A DNA stretch of 64,000 nucleotides from Chloroflexi bacterium HGW-Chloroflexi-4 (GCA_002840715.1 PHBW01000012.1:1868-65867); one strand, 5' to 3'. Counted from the stretch's first letter, positions 26,377 through 37,420 are shown. The notes: generated from the letters alone by a model not told the origin. Numbers and translations: made by a program.

Positions 26377-29300
26377 TTAATTCCCGCTGACGCGCGAGAG
26401 TTCTTTGCTGTTCAGCTCAAATGCCGCTTTGACAGCCTCATCTCCGCTTAATCCTGCGGCTTTAACTTCTTCAAATGCTTTCAACATACGCTGATAATCT
26501 TGCGGGATGACCTTCACAAACATGGGGATGAATCGCGCCCATTCCTTTATGATGCGCCCCGCCAGCGGACTGCCGGTCAAGGATTGGTGTTTTACGATCA
26601 ACGCTTTAACTTCATTGATTTCAAACTCATCCTGCAACGATTCAAGGTTGACCATTTCAAGGTTGCAGCGCGATATAAAAGCGCCGTCCCAATCAATTAC
26701 ATAAGCGATGCCGCCTGACATGCCTGCTGCAAAGTTGCGGCCGGTCTTGCCCAAGATCACCACACTGCCGCCGGTCATGTATTCGCAGCCGTGATCGCCC
26801 ACCCCCTCCACCACCGCCTTGGCGCCGCTGTTGCGCACGCAGAAACGTTCTCCGGCCAGGCCGCTGATGAAAATTTCACCCGAGGTCGCACCATAAAACG
26901 CCACGTTGCCGATAATGATATTTTCATCCGGTGCAAATGGCGATCCCTTGGGCGGATAGACAATGATCCGACCGCCGGAGAGTCCTTTGCCAATGTAGTC
27001 GTTGGAATCCCCTTCAAGCTCCATCGTCACGCCGCGCGGAATGAAAGCTCCAAAGCTCAAACCAGCCGAACCCAGGCAGTGGATGTGAACTGTATCATCC
27101 GGAAGACCTTCCAAGCCATAGCGCCGTGTCACCGCACTGCCCACCTGAGAACCAATCACACGATGGACGTTGCGCACTGCGATATCCACGGCAACGCGTT
27201 CGCCGCGTTCAATGGCAGGGGCGCATTTTTCGAGCAGGATCTTTTGATCAAGCGATTTTTGCAGATTATGCTGTTGGGGCGTGGTATAGCGCAGCCCGAC
27301 TGAAGCATCCACTTCAGGCCTGTAAAGAAGAGAAGAAAGGTCCACCCCGCTTGCCTTCCAGTGGTCTACCGCTTGTTTGGTTTCGAGCTTATCGGTGCGT
27401 CCGATCATCTCATCAATCGTACGGAAGCCCAGTTTTGACATCCACTCACGCATTTCTTGCGCAATAAAGGTCATGAAGTTGACCACATATGCCGGGTCGC
27501 CCATGAAGTTTTTGCGCAGTTCAGGGTTTTGGGTGGCGATGCCGGTCGGACAGGTGTCTTGATGGCAGACACGCATCATCACACAGCCCAGCGTCACCAG
27601 GGGCGCAGTGGCAAAACCAAATTCTTCTGCTCCCAAAAGCGCGGCTACCACTACATCGCGGCCGGTCTTGAGCTGACCATCCGTTTCGACGGAAATGCGG
27701 CTGCGTAGATTATTGAGCACCAGGGTCTGGTGCGTTTCTGCCAGTCCAAGTTCCCAGGGCAGGCCCGCATGTTTGATGCTGGTCTGCGGAGATGCCCCCG
27801 TGCCGCCGTCATGACCGCTGATCAAAACCACATCCGCGCGCGCTTTGGCTACACCAGCGGCCACCGTACCCACGCCCACTTCTGAAACCAATTTGACGTT
27901 GATGCGCGCCTCGGGGTTCACATTTTTAAGGTCATTGATCAACTGTGCCAGGTCTTCAATTGAATAAATATCATGATGCGGCGGAGGCGAAATCAATCCC
28001 ACACCCGGCGTGGAATGCCGGGTCTTGGCAATTTCGGGGTAGACTTTGCGTCCGGGCAGTTGACCGCCCTCGCCGGGTTTGGCGCCTTGTGCCATCTTGA
28101 TCTGCAGCTCGCGCGCGTTCACCAGATAGTAACTGGTGACACCAAAGCGTGCTGAAGCCACCTGTTTAATCGCGCTGTTGCGCGAGTCTCCGTTGGCGTC
28201 TTTTTCGTAGCGGGCGGGGTCTTCGCCGCCTTCGCCGGTGTTGCTCTTGCCGCCAATGCGATTCATGGCGATGGCCAGCGCTTCATGGGCTTCTTTGCTG
28301 ATCGAGCCGTAGGACATGGCCCCGGTCTTGAAGCGTTTAACAATCGCTTCGACTGGTTCCACCTCATCCAGGGGGATGGGCATTTCGGCAAATTTAAAAT
28401 CGAGCAATCCGCGCAAGGTGGTCAATTGTTGAGATTGGTCATTAACCAAATCTGAATATTTCTTGAACAAAGCATAATCATTGTTACGGGTGGCCTGCTG
28501 TAAATAATAAATGGATTCAGGGTTGAAGAGATGATGTTCGCCATCTTCACGCCATTGATACTTGCCGCCTGCGTCCAGAGGTTCCAAATCGCTAGGGCGT
28601 TTTGGAAAAGCCTCTTCGTGGCGCATAGCTGCTTCGCGGGCGATCACCTCAATGCCAGCACCACCGATTCGTGAAGGTGTGCCATTGAAATACTTATCCA
28701 CAAATTCCTGGTTCAACCCGACGGCTTCATAGATCTGTGCGCCGCAGTAACTTTGGATAGTGGAAATGCCCATCTTGGAACACACTTTAATAATGCCTTT
28801 CACCACGGCTTTGCGATATTTCTGTGAAGCAGTGCGGTAATCCATATCCGTCAAAAAGCGCTGGTCGAGCATCTCGCGGATGGTGTCAAATGCCAGGTAA
28901 GGGTTGATAGCAACCGCACCATACCCCACCAATGTGGCAAAGTGATGCACTTCTCGCGGTTCGGCAGATTCAACCACCAACCCAATGTGAGTGCGCGTTC
29001 CCTTGCGAATGAGATGATGGTGCAGACCCGCCACCGCCAGCAGCACCGGGATGGCCGCGTGTTCGGCATCCACACCGCGGTCAGAAAGGATCAGAATATT
29101 GGCTTCATCATTGGCAATGATCTCATCCGCGCGGGCAAACAACCGCTCCAAACCAGCTTCAAGCCCTGCTCCGCCCTCTTCCGGGTTGAACAATATCGGA
29201 ATTGTCATGGTGTGGAAGTGCAGCCGGTTGAGATGTCTCAGTTTCTCAAGTTTTTCATTCGTCAGAATGGGGTTTTTTAGTTTGATCTGGCGGCAGTTCT

Positions 29301-31017
29301 CCGGCCGCGGCTCAAGCAAATTTTGCTCTGAGCCGATCATGATCTCGGTGGCTGTCACAATTTCTTCGCGGTTGGCGTCAATCGGCGGGTTGGTCACCTG
29401 CGCAAACAACTGCTTGAAGTAATCAAACAGCAGCACCGCCTTGTCAGAAAGCACTGCCAGAGGTGTATCGTTGCCCATTGAGCCGATCGGTTCCACACCG
29501 TTCTTGGCCATCGGACCGATGATGACGCGTAAATCTTCATAAGAATATCCAAAGGCTCGCTGACGTTTGAGCACATCCTGACTGCGTTCGTAGCCTTCTT
29601 TTTTGCGTTCCACCTCAAGGTTGACCGGGTCAGGCAGATCTTCAAGGTTGATCAAAAACTCATTTAACCATTTGCGATAAGGTCTGGCAATTGAAATGTT
29701 GTGTTTGATCTCTTCATCGCTGACAATGCGACCTTCTTCCGTATCCACCCACAGCATGCGCCCCGGTTCGAGGCGGCCTTTTTTGATCACATTCTCGGCA
29801 GGCACATCGAGCACACCCACTTCAGATGCGAGGATTACCCGGTCATCGCTGGTGACATAATATCGTGAAGGTCGCAGACCATTGCGATCAAGGCAGGCGC
29901 CAATGCCAACCCCGTCCGTGAAGACCATTGAAGCAGGGCCATCCCAGGGTTCCATCAGTGAACTGTGATATTCGTAAAACGCCTTCTTTTCTTCGCTCAT
30001 GCTCTCGTGTTTTGACCACGGCTCGGGGATCATCATCATCATGGCTTCAGGAAGGGTTCTGCCCGCCAGCACCAATAGTTCAAGCACGTTATCGAAAATT
30101 CCCGAGTCGGATCCATCCGGGTTAATCACGGGCAGCACCTTTTGAAGGTCGTTGCCAAATCGGTCCGAATGGAATTTGGTCTGCTGCGAATTTAACCAGT
30201 TGACATTGCCGCGCAGCGTATTGATCTCGCCATTGTGTGCCAACATGCGGTTGGGGTGGGCTCGATCCCATGAGGGGAAGGTGTTGGTTGAAAAGCGTGA
30301 GTGTACCATCACCATGGCAGTCTCAATATTAGGGTCAGAAAGATCAGGGAAGTATGCCCCCACCTGGCGGGAGGTCAACATGCCCTTGTAAACCAGGGTT
30401 TTATAAGACATGCTGCACACATAGAATTGATCGCCGCCAGCCATGCCCGAGTAGCGGATGGTCTGTTCAGCCCGTTTGCGAATGACATAAAGTTTGCGTT
30501 CAAAAGACAAGCGGTCTTTGATGGTTTTGTTGCGCTCCACAAAGAACTGCCTAATCACAGGCTGGGCTGCCTTGGCCGTGGGGCCAAGCGTGCTGTCATC
30601 GGTAGGGACGGTACGCCAACCCAACACATGCTGTCCTTCTTCTTCAGAAATCATCTCAATAATGCCTTCAAACTGATGGCGCAATTTCTCATCCTGTGGA
30701 AGATACAACATCCCCACACCAAAATATCGTTCGCCGGGAAGGCTGAATCCCAGTTTTGCACTTTCACGTTGGAAGAATTTGTGAGGCACCTGGATTAAAA
30801 TGCCGGCGCCGTCGCCTGTATCCGTTTCAGAGCCGGTGGCGCCGCGATGGGCCAGATTATCAAGAATGGTCAGACCCTGGCCAATGATGTCGTGCGAAAC
30901 AATCCCCTTAATATTCACCACAAACCCCGTGCCGCAGGCGTCATGTTCAAACCTGGGATCGTATAATCCTTGTTTTCGGGGTGCGGTCAATTGGGGAAAG
31001 CTGCTTTGGTTCATCAT
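26377..31017 (-). CDS. gltB: Glutamate synthase large subunit
   Basis: 1546 aa, a normal length. A 27-residue propeptide precedes the catalytic Cys28 (DACGTGF) of the class II amidotransferase domain. The central domain, FMN/synthase domain ([19 protein letters not shown]) and [3Fe-4S] motif ([17 protein letters not shown]) follow. The C-terminal beta-helix is GXGXG-rich ([11 protein letters not shown]). Makes glutamate in ammonia assimilation with glutamine synthetase, which is not in this window. SD AAGGA precedes ATG 31017. Upstream gene of the gltB-gltD operon. Confidence 0.96.
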   Translation of the reverse strand: MMNQSSFPQLTAPRKQGLYDPRFEHDACGTGFVVNIKGIVSHDIIGQGLTILDNLAHRGATGSETDTGDGAGILIQVPHKFFQRESAKLGFSLPGERYFGVGMLYLPQDEKLRHQFEGIIEMISEEEGQHVLGWRTVPTDDSTLGPTAKAAQPVIRQFFVERNKTIKDRLSFERKLYVIRKRAEQTIRYSGMAGGDQFYVCSMSYKTLVYKGMLTSRQVGAYFPDLSDPNIETAMVMVHSRFSTNTFPSWDRAHPNRMLAHNGEINTLRGNVNWLNSQQTKFHSDRFGNDLQKVLPVINPDGSDSGIFDNVLELLVLAGRTLPEAMMMMIPEPWSKHESMSEEKKAFYEYHSSLMEPWDGPASMVFTDGVGIGACLDRNGLRPSRYYVTSDDRVILASEVGVLDVPAENVIKKGRLEPGRMLWVDTEEGRIVSDEEIKHNISIARPYRKWLNEFLINLEDLPDPVNLEVERKKEGYERSQDVLKRQRAFGYSYEDLRVIIGPMAKNGVEPIGSMGNDTPLAVLSDKAVLLFDYFKQLFAQVTNPPIDANREEIVTATEIMIGSEQNLLEPRPENCRQIKLKNPILTNEKLEKLRHLNRLHFHTMTIPILFNPEEGGAGLEAGLERLFARADEIIANDEANILILSDRGVDAEHAAIPVLLAVAGLHHHLIRKGTRTHIGLVVESAEPREVHHFATLVGYGAVAINPYLAFDTIREMLDQRFLTDMDYRTASQKYRKAVVKGIIKVCSKMGISTIQSYCGAQIYEAVGLNQEFVDKYFNGTPSRIGGAGIEVIAREAAMRHEEAFPKRPSDLEPLDAGGKYQWREDGEHHLFNPESIYYLQQATRNNDYALFKKYSDLVNDQSQQLTTLRGLLDFKFAEMPIPLDEVEPVEAIVKRFKTGAMSYGSISKEAHEALAIAMNRIGGKSNTGEGGEDPARYEKDANGDSRNSAIKQVASARFGVTSYYLVNARELQIKMAQGAKPGEGGQLPGRKVYPEIAKTRHSTPGVGLISPPPHHDIYSIEDLAQLINDLKNVNPEARINVKLVSEVGVGTVAAGVAKARADVVLISGHDGGTGASPQTSIKHAGLPWELGLAETHQTLVLNNLRSRISVETDGQLKTGRDVVVAALLGAEEFGFATAPLVTLGCVMMRVCHQDTCPTGIATQNPELRKNFMGDPAYVVNFMTFIAQEMREWMSKLGFRTIDEMIGRTDKLETKQAVDHWKASGVDLSSLLYRPEVDASVGLRYTTPQQHNLQKSLDQKILLEKCAPAIERGERVAVDIAVRNVHRVIGSQVGSAVTRRYGLEGLPDDTVHIHCLGSAGLSFGAFIPRGVTMELEGDSNDYIGKGLSGGRIIVYPPKGSPFAPDENIIIGNVAFYGATSGEIFISGLAGERFCVRNSGAKAVVEGVGDHGCEYMTGGSVVILGKTGRNFAAGMSGGIAYVIDWDGAFISRCNLEMVNLESLQDEFEINEVKALIVKHQSLTGSPLAGRIIKEWARFIPMFVKVIPQDYQRMLKAFEEVKAAGLSGDEAVKAAFELNSKELSRVSGN

Positions 31018-31381
31018 GGTAAGTCCTTAATGGTACGTTTTTGATATGACAAAAAAGACCTGTTGGCAGGCGTCAATGTTTAGAACGTTTTGGCTCTAAA
31101 TAGGTTTGGAATTGCGGTGCATGCCGTACAGTGCAATAATTCTCAGTGAAAAGGTGGTCCATCACTGTTCGTTAACAATATAATGGATTGTTTATACCAC
31201 TTTTTCAATATGAAATTTTCGTTTTTTATGGAATTTTGATATATTGGATGAGAAGTCTATGACCCTTTTTTAGGCTGAAAACGGGTTATCTGATATTGAT
31301 TATCTGTCATTTCAAGACAATTTCATTTTACGATAGCAAACTTGTTATCTTTAGTTTTCTCAATGTGATAACATTAATTCC
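31018..31381. other. Divergent regulatory region between gltB and the hybrid kinase, with TTATC repeats
   Basis: 364 AT-rich bases without a gene. TTATCTG occurs at 31286-31292 and again at 31300-31306 (14 bases apart). A dyad TGTTATC (31343-31349)/GATAACA (31367-31373) lies directly before the kinase ATG. A TTGACG occurs on minus near 31070, upstream of gltB, and an isolated TATAAT on plus at 31179-31184. The repeats look like binding sites, probably for control of the kinase gene. No riboswitch fold recognised. Confidence 0.45.
31364..31372 (+). promoter_or_regulatory. Extended -10 (TGTGATAAC) directly before the kinase ATG
   Basis: TG-N-GATAAC ends 9 bases before ATG 31382, and there is no SD, so the message is probably leaderless. 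The -10 overlaps the right arm of the TGTTATC/GATAACA dyad, so a bound regulator would block it. Confidence 0.4.
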
Positions 31382-33673
31382 ATGACTTTTAAATTAAAAT
31401 GGACCTTTCGTAAACTTCTTTCCATTATCCGTTGGGAGACCGAAGACCGCGAATTGCTTCAATCTGTAGCCAAAAAGGTCATAGGTACTACACTGGGGGT
31501 TTACTTGGCCTGGCATATTGTGGCTACGCTTGGTTGGCCGCAAATCTTCAGCCCCAGTATTTATCTTCTCACCCTGATAATGGTGATTATTGGTCTCAGC
31601 GTTTTTCGACTGCTAATTCATTTTTATCTTTTCGCTCAGCTCATTTGGAATGTCGGTGTTTCAGTCGTGATAATGCTGGCATTTTTTATTTATAAACAGC
31701 CCCAGGTTTTGCTTTTATTTTGTTTCTTGCCCATTATGGCTGAGGTTATGATGGGATTAAAACCAGCACTCTTGCTTGAAGGAATCATTATTTCTTTGCT
31801 TCTTGCGTGGAACCAAATCTGGTTAACCCAACCAATCCCGGATAATTATCAAGTAGTCGTCATCCTGGCAACTCTTGCGTCAACCGCTTTAGGGTGGGGA
31901 ATATCTTACAACCTGGTAGCCTCCATCGAGGCTTCTTCTCTTCATTATCGTGAAGCCATGAAAAGGCTCAACGAAGCTCGTGAACACCGTGCCGAGATCA
32001 GTGTGCTATTAAAAGACGTCAATAATGCCAACTATCAGTTGGATCGAATGAATTTAATGCTTACCTATGCACGCGGCCAGGCCGACAAAGCCCGAGAAGA
32101 AAGAGACCGTTTTGCATTGGCAGTCAGCCATGAATTACGCAGCCCTTTAAATTTTATTATCGGTTTTAGCGACTTGATGGTTAATTCTCCAGAAACATAT
32201 GATGAATTAAAATCCTGGCCGTCTGGTCTTTATGACGATATCAAGGAAATTTATAAGAGCAGCACTCATCTTATGCAGCTCATCAATGACATCCTTGATA
32301 TGGGAAAGATGGACGCAAAACAATTTACTGTCTTTAGAGAAAAAATCAATTTTTCCGAAATTGCTGAAGATGTACGCGAAATGGTAAACACCTCAGTTAT
32401 AAACAAAGGGTTGACACTAAAGATTGAAATTGATCCTGATTTACCGCCTGTTTTTGTCGACCGCACACGTATTCGCCAGGTACTACTCAATCTTGTTACA
32501 AATTCACTTCGATTCACTTATCAAGGCAGCATCACGATTAGGGCATTTCGGTCATCTCCCGAACTGCTTAGAGTAGAAGTTATTGATACTGGAACCGGTA
32601 TTGCCAAAGAAGATCTGCACAAAGTTTTTCATGAATTTCGCCAGGTAGGAGATGATAATCAGCGCTCTGGAGAAGGAAGTGGACTGGGTCTCTCGATTGG
32701 AAAGCGCTTCGTGCAATTGCACAGTGGAGAAATGGGTGTTGAAAGTGAACCTGGCAGCGGATCTGTATTTTATTTCACAGTGCCATTCCATCAACGCATT
32801 GATGATGTTCATGTCATTAATAAAGAAACTGATCATGAAGATTCAATTATCACTTCTGACTTGCCATCTGAAAACATACCCCTCTTGTTAATGTTGGCAA
32901 ACGATGCTTTCTCGGCTCGAGTATTTATCAAAACCATTAAAGGTTATAAAGTCACAATACTCACTGATCCTCATCAATTAAACTCGGTAGTTGAAAAAAC
33001 CTTCCCTAAAGCGGTTATTGTGGATGAAAACCTGGCCAATCATCCTGATGTTTTAGCGTTTTCAGCCAATCCTCCTTTTGATGTTCCATTGGTGATTTTT
33101 CCATTACCGGTCAGCCGTCAAAACCGCAGTTCCAATTTGCCCGAAGGGGTTTTGGATTATTTGGTCAAACCTGTTCCCCGGCAGGTACTAATTGAAACAG
33201 TAAAGAAATTGGATTTAAAAATAAAAACAATCCTCGTTGTCGATGATGACCCCAGCATGGGCCGTTTTGTAACTCAAGCCCTCAGACCAAATCTGGAAGA
33301 AGAGAACCAGATTACCGATAACCACAAAATAATATCGGCGCTTGATGGACAGGAAGCCCTGCGCTTTCTTCATTCTCTTCCGGTTGGAGTTGTTTTTCTT
33401 GATCTGGATCTAACCGATATGAATGGCTTGACTCTCTTAAATCAAATGCTTCAAGACAAAGAACTTCAAAAAATCCCAGCCGTGATTATTTCAGCAAGCG
33501 ACCCCCCTGCAACATTCAGTCCACAACAAAAGGGACTCTTTCAGGTAATTGTCAATCGACAATTTGATCGAAACGAGTTGGCTGAATTGGTGAGTGCAAC
33601 CTTGCATGAGATAAACCCGGTCTACAGCAAATCGAGTACTGATGGCAATCATATTTCCGAGCTCAACGGTTGA
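31382..33673 (+). CDS. Membrane-bound hybrid histidine kinase with two receiver-like domains
   Basis: 763 aa. About six membrane segments in the first 180 residues without a large outside loop, a coiled coil (about 190-240), HisKA with His250 (VSHELRSP), HATPase with N box (VLLNLVTNSLRF), DTGTGIAKED and GSGLGLSIG, then two receiver-like domains. The first (about 495-605) lacks the acidic pair but keeps VIVDENL and LVKPV. The second (about 618-745) has VVDDDP and phospho-accepting FLDLDL, but the usual Lys is not at its place (VIVNRQF). Signal unknown. Convergent with the receiver protein ending at 33689, a likely partner. Confidence 0.85.
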   Translation: MTFKLKWTFRKLLSIIRWETEDRELLQSVAKKVIGTTLGVYLAWHIVATLGWPQIFSPSIYLLTLIMVIIGLSVFRLLIHFYLFAQLIWNVGVSVVIMLAFFIYKQPQVLLLFCFLPIMAEVMMGLKPALLLEGIIISLLLAWNQIWLTQPIPDNYQVVVILATLASTALGWGISYNLVASIEASSLHYREAMKRLNEAREHRAEISVLLKDVNNANYQLDRMNLMLTYARGQADKAREERDRFALAVSHELRSPLNFIIGFSDLMVNSPETYDELKSWPSGLYDDIKEIYKSSTHLMQLINDILDMGKMDAKQFTVFREKINFSEIAEDVREMVNTSVINKGLTLKIEIDPDLPPVFVDRTRIRQVLLNLVTNSLRFTYQGSITIRAFRSSPELLRVEVIDTGTGIAKEDLHKVFHEFRQVGDDNQRSGEGSGLGLSIGKRFVQLHSGEMGVESEPGSGSVFYFTVPFHQRIDDVHVINKETDHEDSIITSDLPSENIPLLLMLANDAFSARVFIKTIKGYKVTILTDPHQLNSVVEKTFPKAVIVDENLANHPDVLAFSANPPFDVPLVIFPLPVSRQNRSSNLPEGVLDYLVKPVPRQVLIETVKKLDLKIKTILVVDDDPSMGRFVTQALRPNLEEENQITDNHKIISALDGQEALRFLHSLPVGVVFLDLDLTDMNGLTLLNQMLQDKELQKIPAVIISASDPPATFSPQQKGLFQVIVNRQFDRNELAELVSATLHEINPVYSKSSTDGNHISELNG

Positions 33674-33688
33674 TTCCAGATCAGCAAA

Positions 33689-34891
33689 TTATGATGCAAT
33701 CAGTTTATTAACTGCTTCAAGCAGCATCTTTTGTGTGACCGGCTTCTTTAAATAAATCTGTGCACCGAGTGAACGCGATAAATCTGGATCGTCCCAAGCA
33801 GAACAAATAATAACCGGAATTGATTTAAGCATCTCATCCAGCTTGATAAGTTGCAAAAGCTCCCACCCATCCATTTGGGGCATCATCACATCCAAAGTGA
33901 TTACTGCTGGACGTAAATGTCGTGCAAGGGAAATCGCATCTTCTGGATGGCTTGTCCCAACAACCAGTATGTCAGTTTGTGATAAATACCGTTTAAAAAG
34001 GTTTACTACGGGTTCCTGGTCGTCAATAACGATCATGATTTTTTGATCAGAGTGTGGCAGCCAAAGAGTCCGCTTCACTTTACGGATGGAATTTTCATTA
34101 GCACATATCTCTTCAACTCTAGCATGAATTCTTTCACACCAATAATTTACTGCTGTGATTTCATCGGCTATCGTTTCATCTGGCGCTGAATCACAGTCTG
34201 TGATATTGCAATCAATAATGCTTGAAAATTCAAGCACCACATGGTTTACTGATGAATCGCAGTGGATTTGGAGGGTATTGCCTGTCTGATTGTGCAAAAT
34301 ATCATTAAACAGACTTATCAAAACTTGCCGTAAGATAACGCGATCGGTGATGACCGGGGTAAAACCTTCTACTGGAAAAAAATCTACTTGAATACGCCTT
34401 TGATCAAACTGGTTTTTGAGCAACCCATACACTCCGCGGGTTGTTTCAAGGGGATCAATCATCTCATTATGGATCTCAATGATTGGATTTAAATCAACGT
34501 CGCTTTCAGGTTTTTCGTTAGGATAACAAAGAGCCCAAACGATCTCCGAAATAGCCGTAAGGGCTTTGTGATGATCTCGTCGCATTTGCCGTTGACTAAT
34601 TGCCAATAAATCTGCCAACTCTTGGCTTCCCATCCCCTCAATGTAGCGCTTATTAAGAATTATATAAGGTCGCCATTCAAGAGCCGTCAATGACAACTCT
34701 TTACGTGGAGGTCGTAATTGTTCAATGGCATCAATCATAAATTGACGTACGTATTCACCTTTTCTTCCAATCCATCCGTTGGGTATCTTAATGACAGAGA
34801 ACAAAGCCGGGTGTGTCTCGAGCGATGCAATATCGTAGATATTATCAAGTACATCTTTGATTACTTCATTGAAAAATAATCGAGTAACCAC
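33689..34891 (-). CDS. HTH / ATPase-like / receiver protein, putative transcription regulator
   Basis: 400 aa. A helix-turn-helix resembling sigma region 4 lies about residues 83-110 (IEGMGSQELADLLAISQRQ). A stretch at about 150-225 looks like a reduced HATPase of histidine kinases (ITDRVILRQVLISLFNDILHN is N-box-like), but no clear G boxes are present. A receiver domain at 283-400 has IDDQE, phospho-accepting Asp334 (TLDVMMPQMDGW) and Lys (KKPVT). The order HTH-ATPase-like-receiver is unusual; most regulators put the receiver first. It is divergent from the sugar ABC importer genes, which it may control. Confidence 0.65.
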   Translation of the reverse strand: MVTRLFFNEVIKDVLDNIYDIASLETHPALFSVIKIPNGWIGRKGEYVRQFMIDAIEQLRPPRKELSLTALEWRPYIILNKRYIEGMGSQELADLLAISQRQMRRDHHKALTAISEIVWALCYPNEKPESDVDLNPIIEIHNEMIDPLETTRGVYGLLKNQFDQRRIQVDFFPVEGFTPVITDRVILRQVLISLFNDILHNQTGNTLQIHCDSSVNHVVLEFSSIIDCNITDCDSAPDETIADEITAVNYWCERIHARVEEICANENSIRKVKRTLWLPHSDQKIMIVIDDQEPVVNLFKRYLSQTDILVVGTSHPEDAISLARHLRPAVITLDVMMPQMDGWELLQLIKLDEMLKSIPVIICSAWDDPDLSRSLGAQIYLKKPVTQKMLLEAVNKLIAS

Positions 34892-34954
34892 GAGACCAAC
34901 CTCCTGTTCTTAAAAACTTGTCCCATTAATGTCCGCTTCATGACCGAAATGTGA

Positions 34955-34982
34955 TTGTTTGAGGTGACGCAATCATTATAAT
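34955..34982 (+). promoter_or_regulatory. Promoter for the sugar ABC operon
   Basis: TTGTTT (34955-34960) and TATAAT (34977-34982) with a 16-base spacer. A short dyad GATTG/CAATC (34953-34957, 34970-34974) spans it. In the leader, GTTTGG (34995-35000)/CCAAAC (35010-35015) is a perfect 6-bp inverted repeat. The 35054 start is about 65 bases downstream. Confidence 0.5.
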
Positions 34983-35053
34983 CAAGAGTATTGAGTTTGG
35001 TAGATTCTGCCAAACATCTATTCATTTTTCAGATTCTAAAAGGAGAGAGAAAA

Positions 35054-36412
35054 ATGCCCAAGAAACTTTATGTAGTATTTGCAGTAGTGTTAGTTGCAGC
35101 AATGGTCTTAGCCGCCTGTGCAAAAGCCCCTGTTGCCACCGAAGCACCTGCAGCCACCGAAGCTCCAGCCGCAACTGAAGCACCTGCAGCCACCGAAGCC
35201 CCCGCAGCGACCGATCAACAGCTCGAGGTCTTTTCATGGTGGACAGGTGGCGGTGAAGCAGCCGGTTTGGAAGCCATGATCGCTATCTGGAATACACAAA
35301 ATCCTGATATCGAATTCATCAACGCCGCTGTTGCTGGTGGTGCTGGCTCCAATGCCAAAGCAGTTCTTGCCACTCGTTTAGCCGCTGGCGACCCCCCCGA
35401 TTCCTTCCAGGGACATGCTGGTCAGGAAATGATTGGTACATATGTAGCCGCCGATCAACTCGAACCCCTGGATGACCTCTACGAAGCCAATGGCTGGTAT
35501 GATGTTTTCCCCGCGACATTGATCCCCTTGATCTCCAAGGATGGTCATCCCTATTCAGTCCCCGTGAACATTCACCGCGCCAATGTGTTGTGGTACAACC
35601 CCAAAGTTTTGGCCGAATATAATGTTGCCGCACCCACCGATTTCGCCAGCTGGTTAGCCGCCCTTGAAACACTCAAGGCAGCTGGTATGGAATCACCTCT
35701 AGCTCTCGGCGAAGCCTGGACTGAACTTCACATGTGGGAAACCGTTTTGTTGGCATCTGCCGGACCCGATCTCTACACCAAACTTTGGAATGGTGAAGCT
35801 GATTGGAACGACCCCGCAGTTTTGAAAGCCAACGAAGACTACAATAAGCTGATGGAATATGTCAACTCTGACTACGCCACACTATCCTGGCAGGATGCTT
35901 CGAAACTTGTTGCTGACGGCGACGCCGCCTTCAATGTTATGGGCGACTGGGCTGACGGCTACTTCTCCGGCACTGTCGAAGGTGGTAACCTTGGATTAAC
36001 CCCCAACACTGACTATGCATGGATGCCTGTTCCTGGAACCCAGGGAAATTACGATTTCCTGTCTGACAGCTTCAACCTGCCTGTCGGCGCCAAAAACCGC
36101 GATGCAGCCATCAAATGGCTCACCCTTTGCGGATCCAAAGAAGGCCAGGATGCATTCAACCCTGTAAAGGGTTCAATCTCTGCCCGTAATGACTCTGATC
36201 AATCACTCTACGGTGTTTACCTTCAGTCTGCAATTGCTGACTGGGCTAAAGACGTTGTGGTTGGCTCACTCGTGCATGGTGTTGTTGCCAATGATACTTG
36301 GAAGAACCAAATTTCCACCGATTTCGGTGCCTTTATCCTTGATAAAGATGCAGCGAAATTCCAGGCGTCAATTGTTGCTTCTTGTGCACAATACGGTCCT
36401 TGCGCCGAATAA
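35054..36412 (+). CDS. Sugar ABC transporter substrate-binding lipoprotein (family 1)
   Basis: 452 aa from ATG 35054 (SD AGGAGAGAG just upstream). Signal peptide with lipobox LAAC (Cys22), a linker made of ATEAPA repeats, then a periplasmic-binding-protein type 2 fold as in maltose/glycerol-phosphate/multiple-sugar binders (LEVFSWWTGGGEAAGL; AFNVMGDWADGYF; PVGAKNRDAAIKWL). Anchored outside the membrane, it would deliver a sugar or oligosaccharide to the two permeases encoded next. The substrate cannot be read. A 13-bp hairpin separates it from the permease genes. Confidence 0.9.
   Translation: MPKKLYVVFAVVLVAAMVLAACAKAPVATEAPAATEAPAATEAPAATEAPAATDQQLEVFSWWTGGGEAAGLEAMIAIWNTQNPDIEFINAAVAGGAGSNAKAVLATRLAAGDPPDSFQGHAGQEMIGTYVAADQLEPLDDLYEANGWYDVFPATLIPLISKDGHPYSVPVNIHRANVLWYNPKVLAEYNVAAPTDFASWLAALETLKAAGMESPLALGEAWTELHMWETVLLASAGPDLYTKLWNGEADWNDPAVLKANEDYNKLMEYVNSDYATLSWQDASKLVADGDAAFNVMGDWADGYFSGTVEGGNLGLTPNTDYAWMPVPGTQGNYDFLSDSFNLPVGAKNRDAAIKWLTLCGSKEGQDAFNPVKGSISARNDSDQSLYGVYLQSAIADWAKDVVVGSLVHGVVANDTWKNQISTDFGAFILDKDAAKFQASIVASCAQYGPCAE
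35135..35206 (+). repeat. 18-bp coding repeat (ATEAPA x4)
   Basis: Four copies of an 18-base unit encoding ATEAPA, with a partial fifth, form the flexible linker between lipid anchor and binding domain. Copy number can change by slippage without shifting the frame. Confidence 0.75.
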
Positions 36413-36436
36413 TCAGTTACTGATATTCCTACTTGA

Positions 36437-36467
36437 GGTCATCGGGGAGCACCACTCCCCGATGACC
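36437..36467 (+). promoter_or_regulatory. Intercistronic hairpin between sugar-binding protein and permease genes
   Basis: Perfect 13-bp stem GGTCATCGGGGAG (36437-36449) with 36455-36467, 5-base loop, no T run after it. Such hairpins often protect the 3' end of the binding-protein message or cause partial termination, giving more binding protein than permease. A TATAAT at 36493-36498 follows and could start extra permease transcription. Confidence 0.65.
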
Positions 36468-36529
36468 GTTCTAATCAACATCTTGGTTTTGTTATAATAA
36501 TTTTGTATTTATTATTTTGAGGAATTTCC

Positions 36530-37420
36530 ATGCGCAATAAAAAAGAGAAATGGCTGGCCTTTTTATTGGTCTCTCCATCCATCCTGGCTGTTGCAGTCTT
36601 TGTCTACGGATTTATCGGATGGACAACGAGAGTCTCTTTAACTGCCTGGAAAGGGATGATCCCGGATTATACATTTGTCAAATTGCAAAATTATATTGAG
36701 TTGTTTACCAATAATTTGCGATTTGAAATTGATATTCGAAATACATTAATCTTTACAGTTATTTTTGTTTTCGGTACTTTATTGTTAGGGTTGGCTTCAG
36801 CACTTTTATTGGATCAGGGATTAAGAGGGGAAGGAATTTTTCGCAGTTTATTCATCTTCCCAATGGCAATTTCCTATATCGTTACAGGCGTCGTATGGCG
36901 CTGGTTGATGAATCCAGCCCAGGGATCTCGATTAAGTGGATTGAATCTGCTCTTCCATACGCTTCATCTGGACTTTCTAAACAGTTTGTATACTGCCACG
37001 CCTGAATGGGGCATGGCATTTATTGCCATCCCGGCAATATGGCAGCTTTCAGGCTATACAATGGCCATGTATCTTGCTGGCTTGCGTGCCATCCCAGACG
37101 AACTGCGAGAAGCGGCACGAGTGGATGGCGCCACTGAATTTGAAATATTCCGATATATCGTCTTACCCTTACTCAGACCTGTCACCTTATCAGCCATGAT
37201 TATTCTAGGCCATATGTCGCTGAAAACCTTTGACCTTGTTATTGCTGTTGCCGGCAAACAACTTCCACTCGACATGCCCTCCATTAATATGTGGCAGACC
37301 ACATTTGACGCACACCTCTATGGAAGCGGCGCCGCTATCAGTATTCTATTGTTGGTCAGCACTGCTGTCTTAATCGTACCTTACCTCTTCTTCTCCCTAC
37401 GGAAGGAGGGACAACACTAA
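36530..37420 (+). CDS. Sugar ABC transporter permease (MalF/UgpA-like)
   Basis: 296 aa, six membrane segments, SD GAGG before the ATG. The EAA loop that contacts the ATPase is near residue 190 (DELREAARVDGATEFEIFRYIVLPLLRP), as in CUT1 sugar permeases. Forms the channel with the second permease. Its stop overlaps the next start by one base (TAATG). Confidence 0.9.
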   Translation: MRNKKEKWLAFLLVSPSILAVAVFVYGFIGWTTRVSLTAWKGMIPDYTFVKLQNYIELFTNNLRFEIDIRNTLIFTVIFVFGTLLLGLASALLLDQGLRGEGIFRSLFIFPMAISYIVTGVVWRWLMNPAQGSRLSGLNLLFHTLHLDFLNSLYTATPEWGMAFIAIPAIWQLSGYTMAMYLAGLRAIPDELREAARVDGATEFEIFRYIVLPLLRPVTLSAMIILGHMSLKTFDLVIAVAGKQLPLDMPSINMWQTTFDAHLYGSGAAISILLLVSTAVLIVPYLFFSLRKEGQH

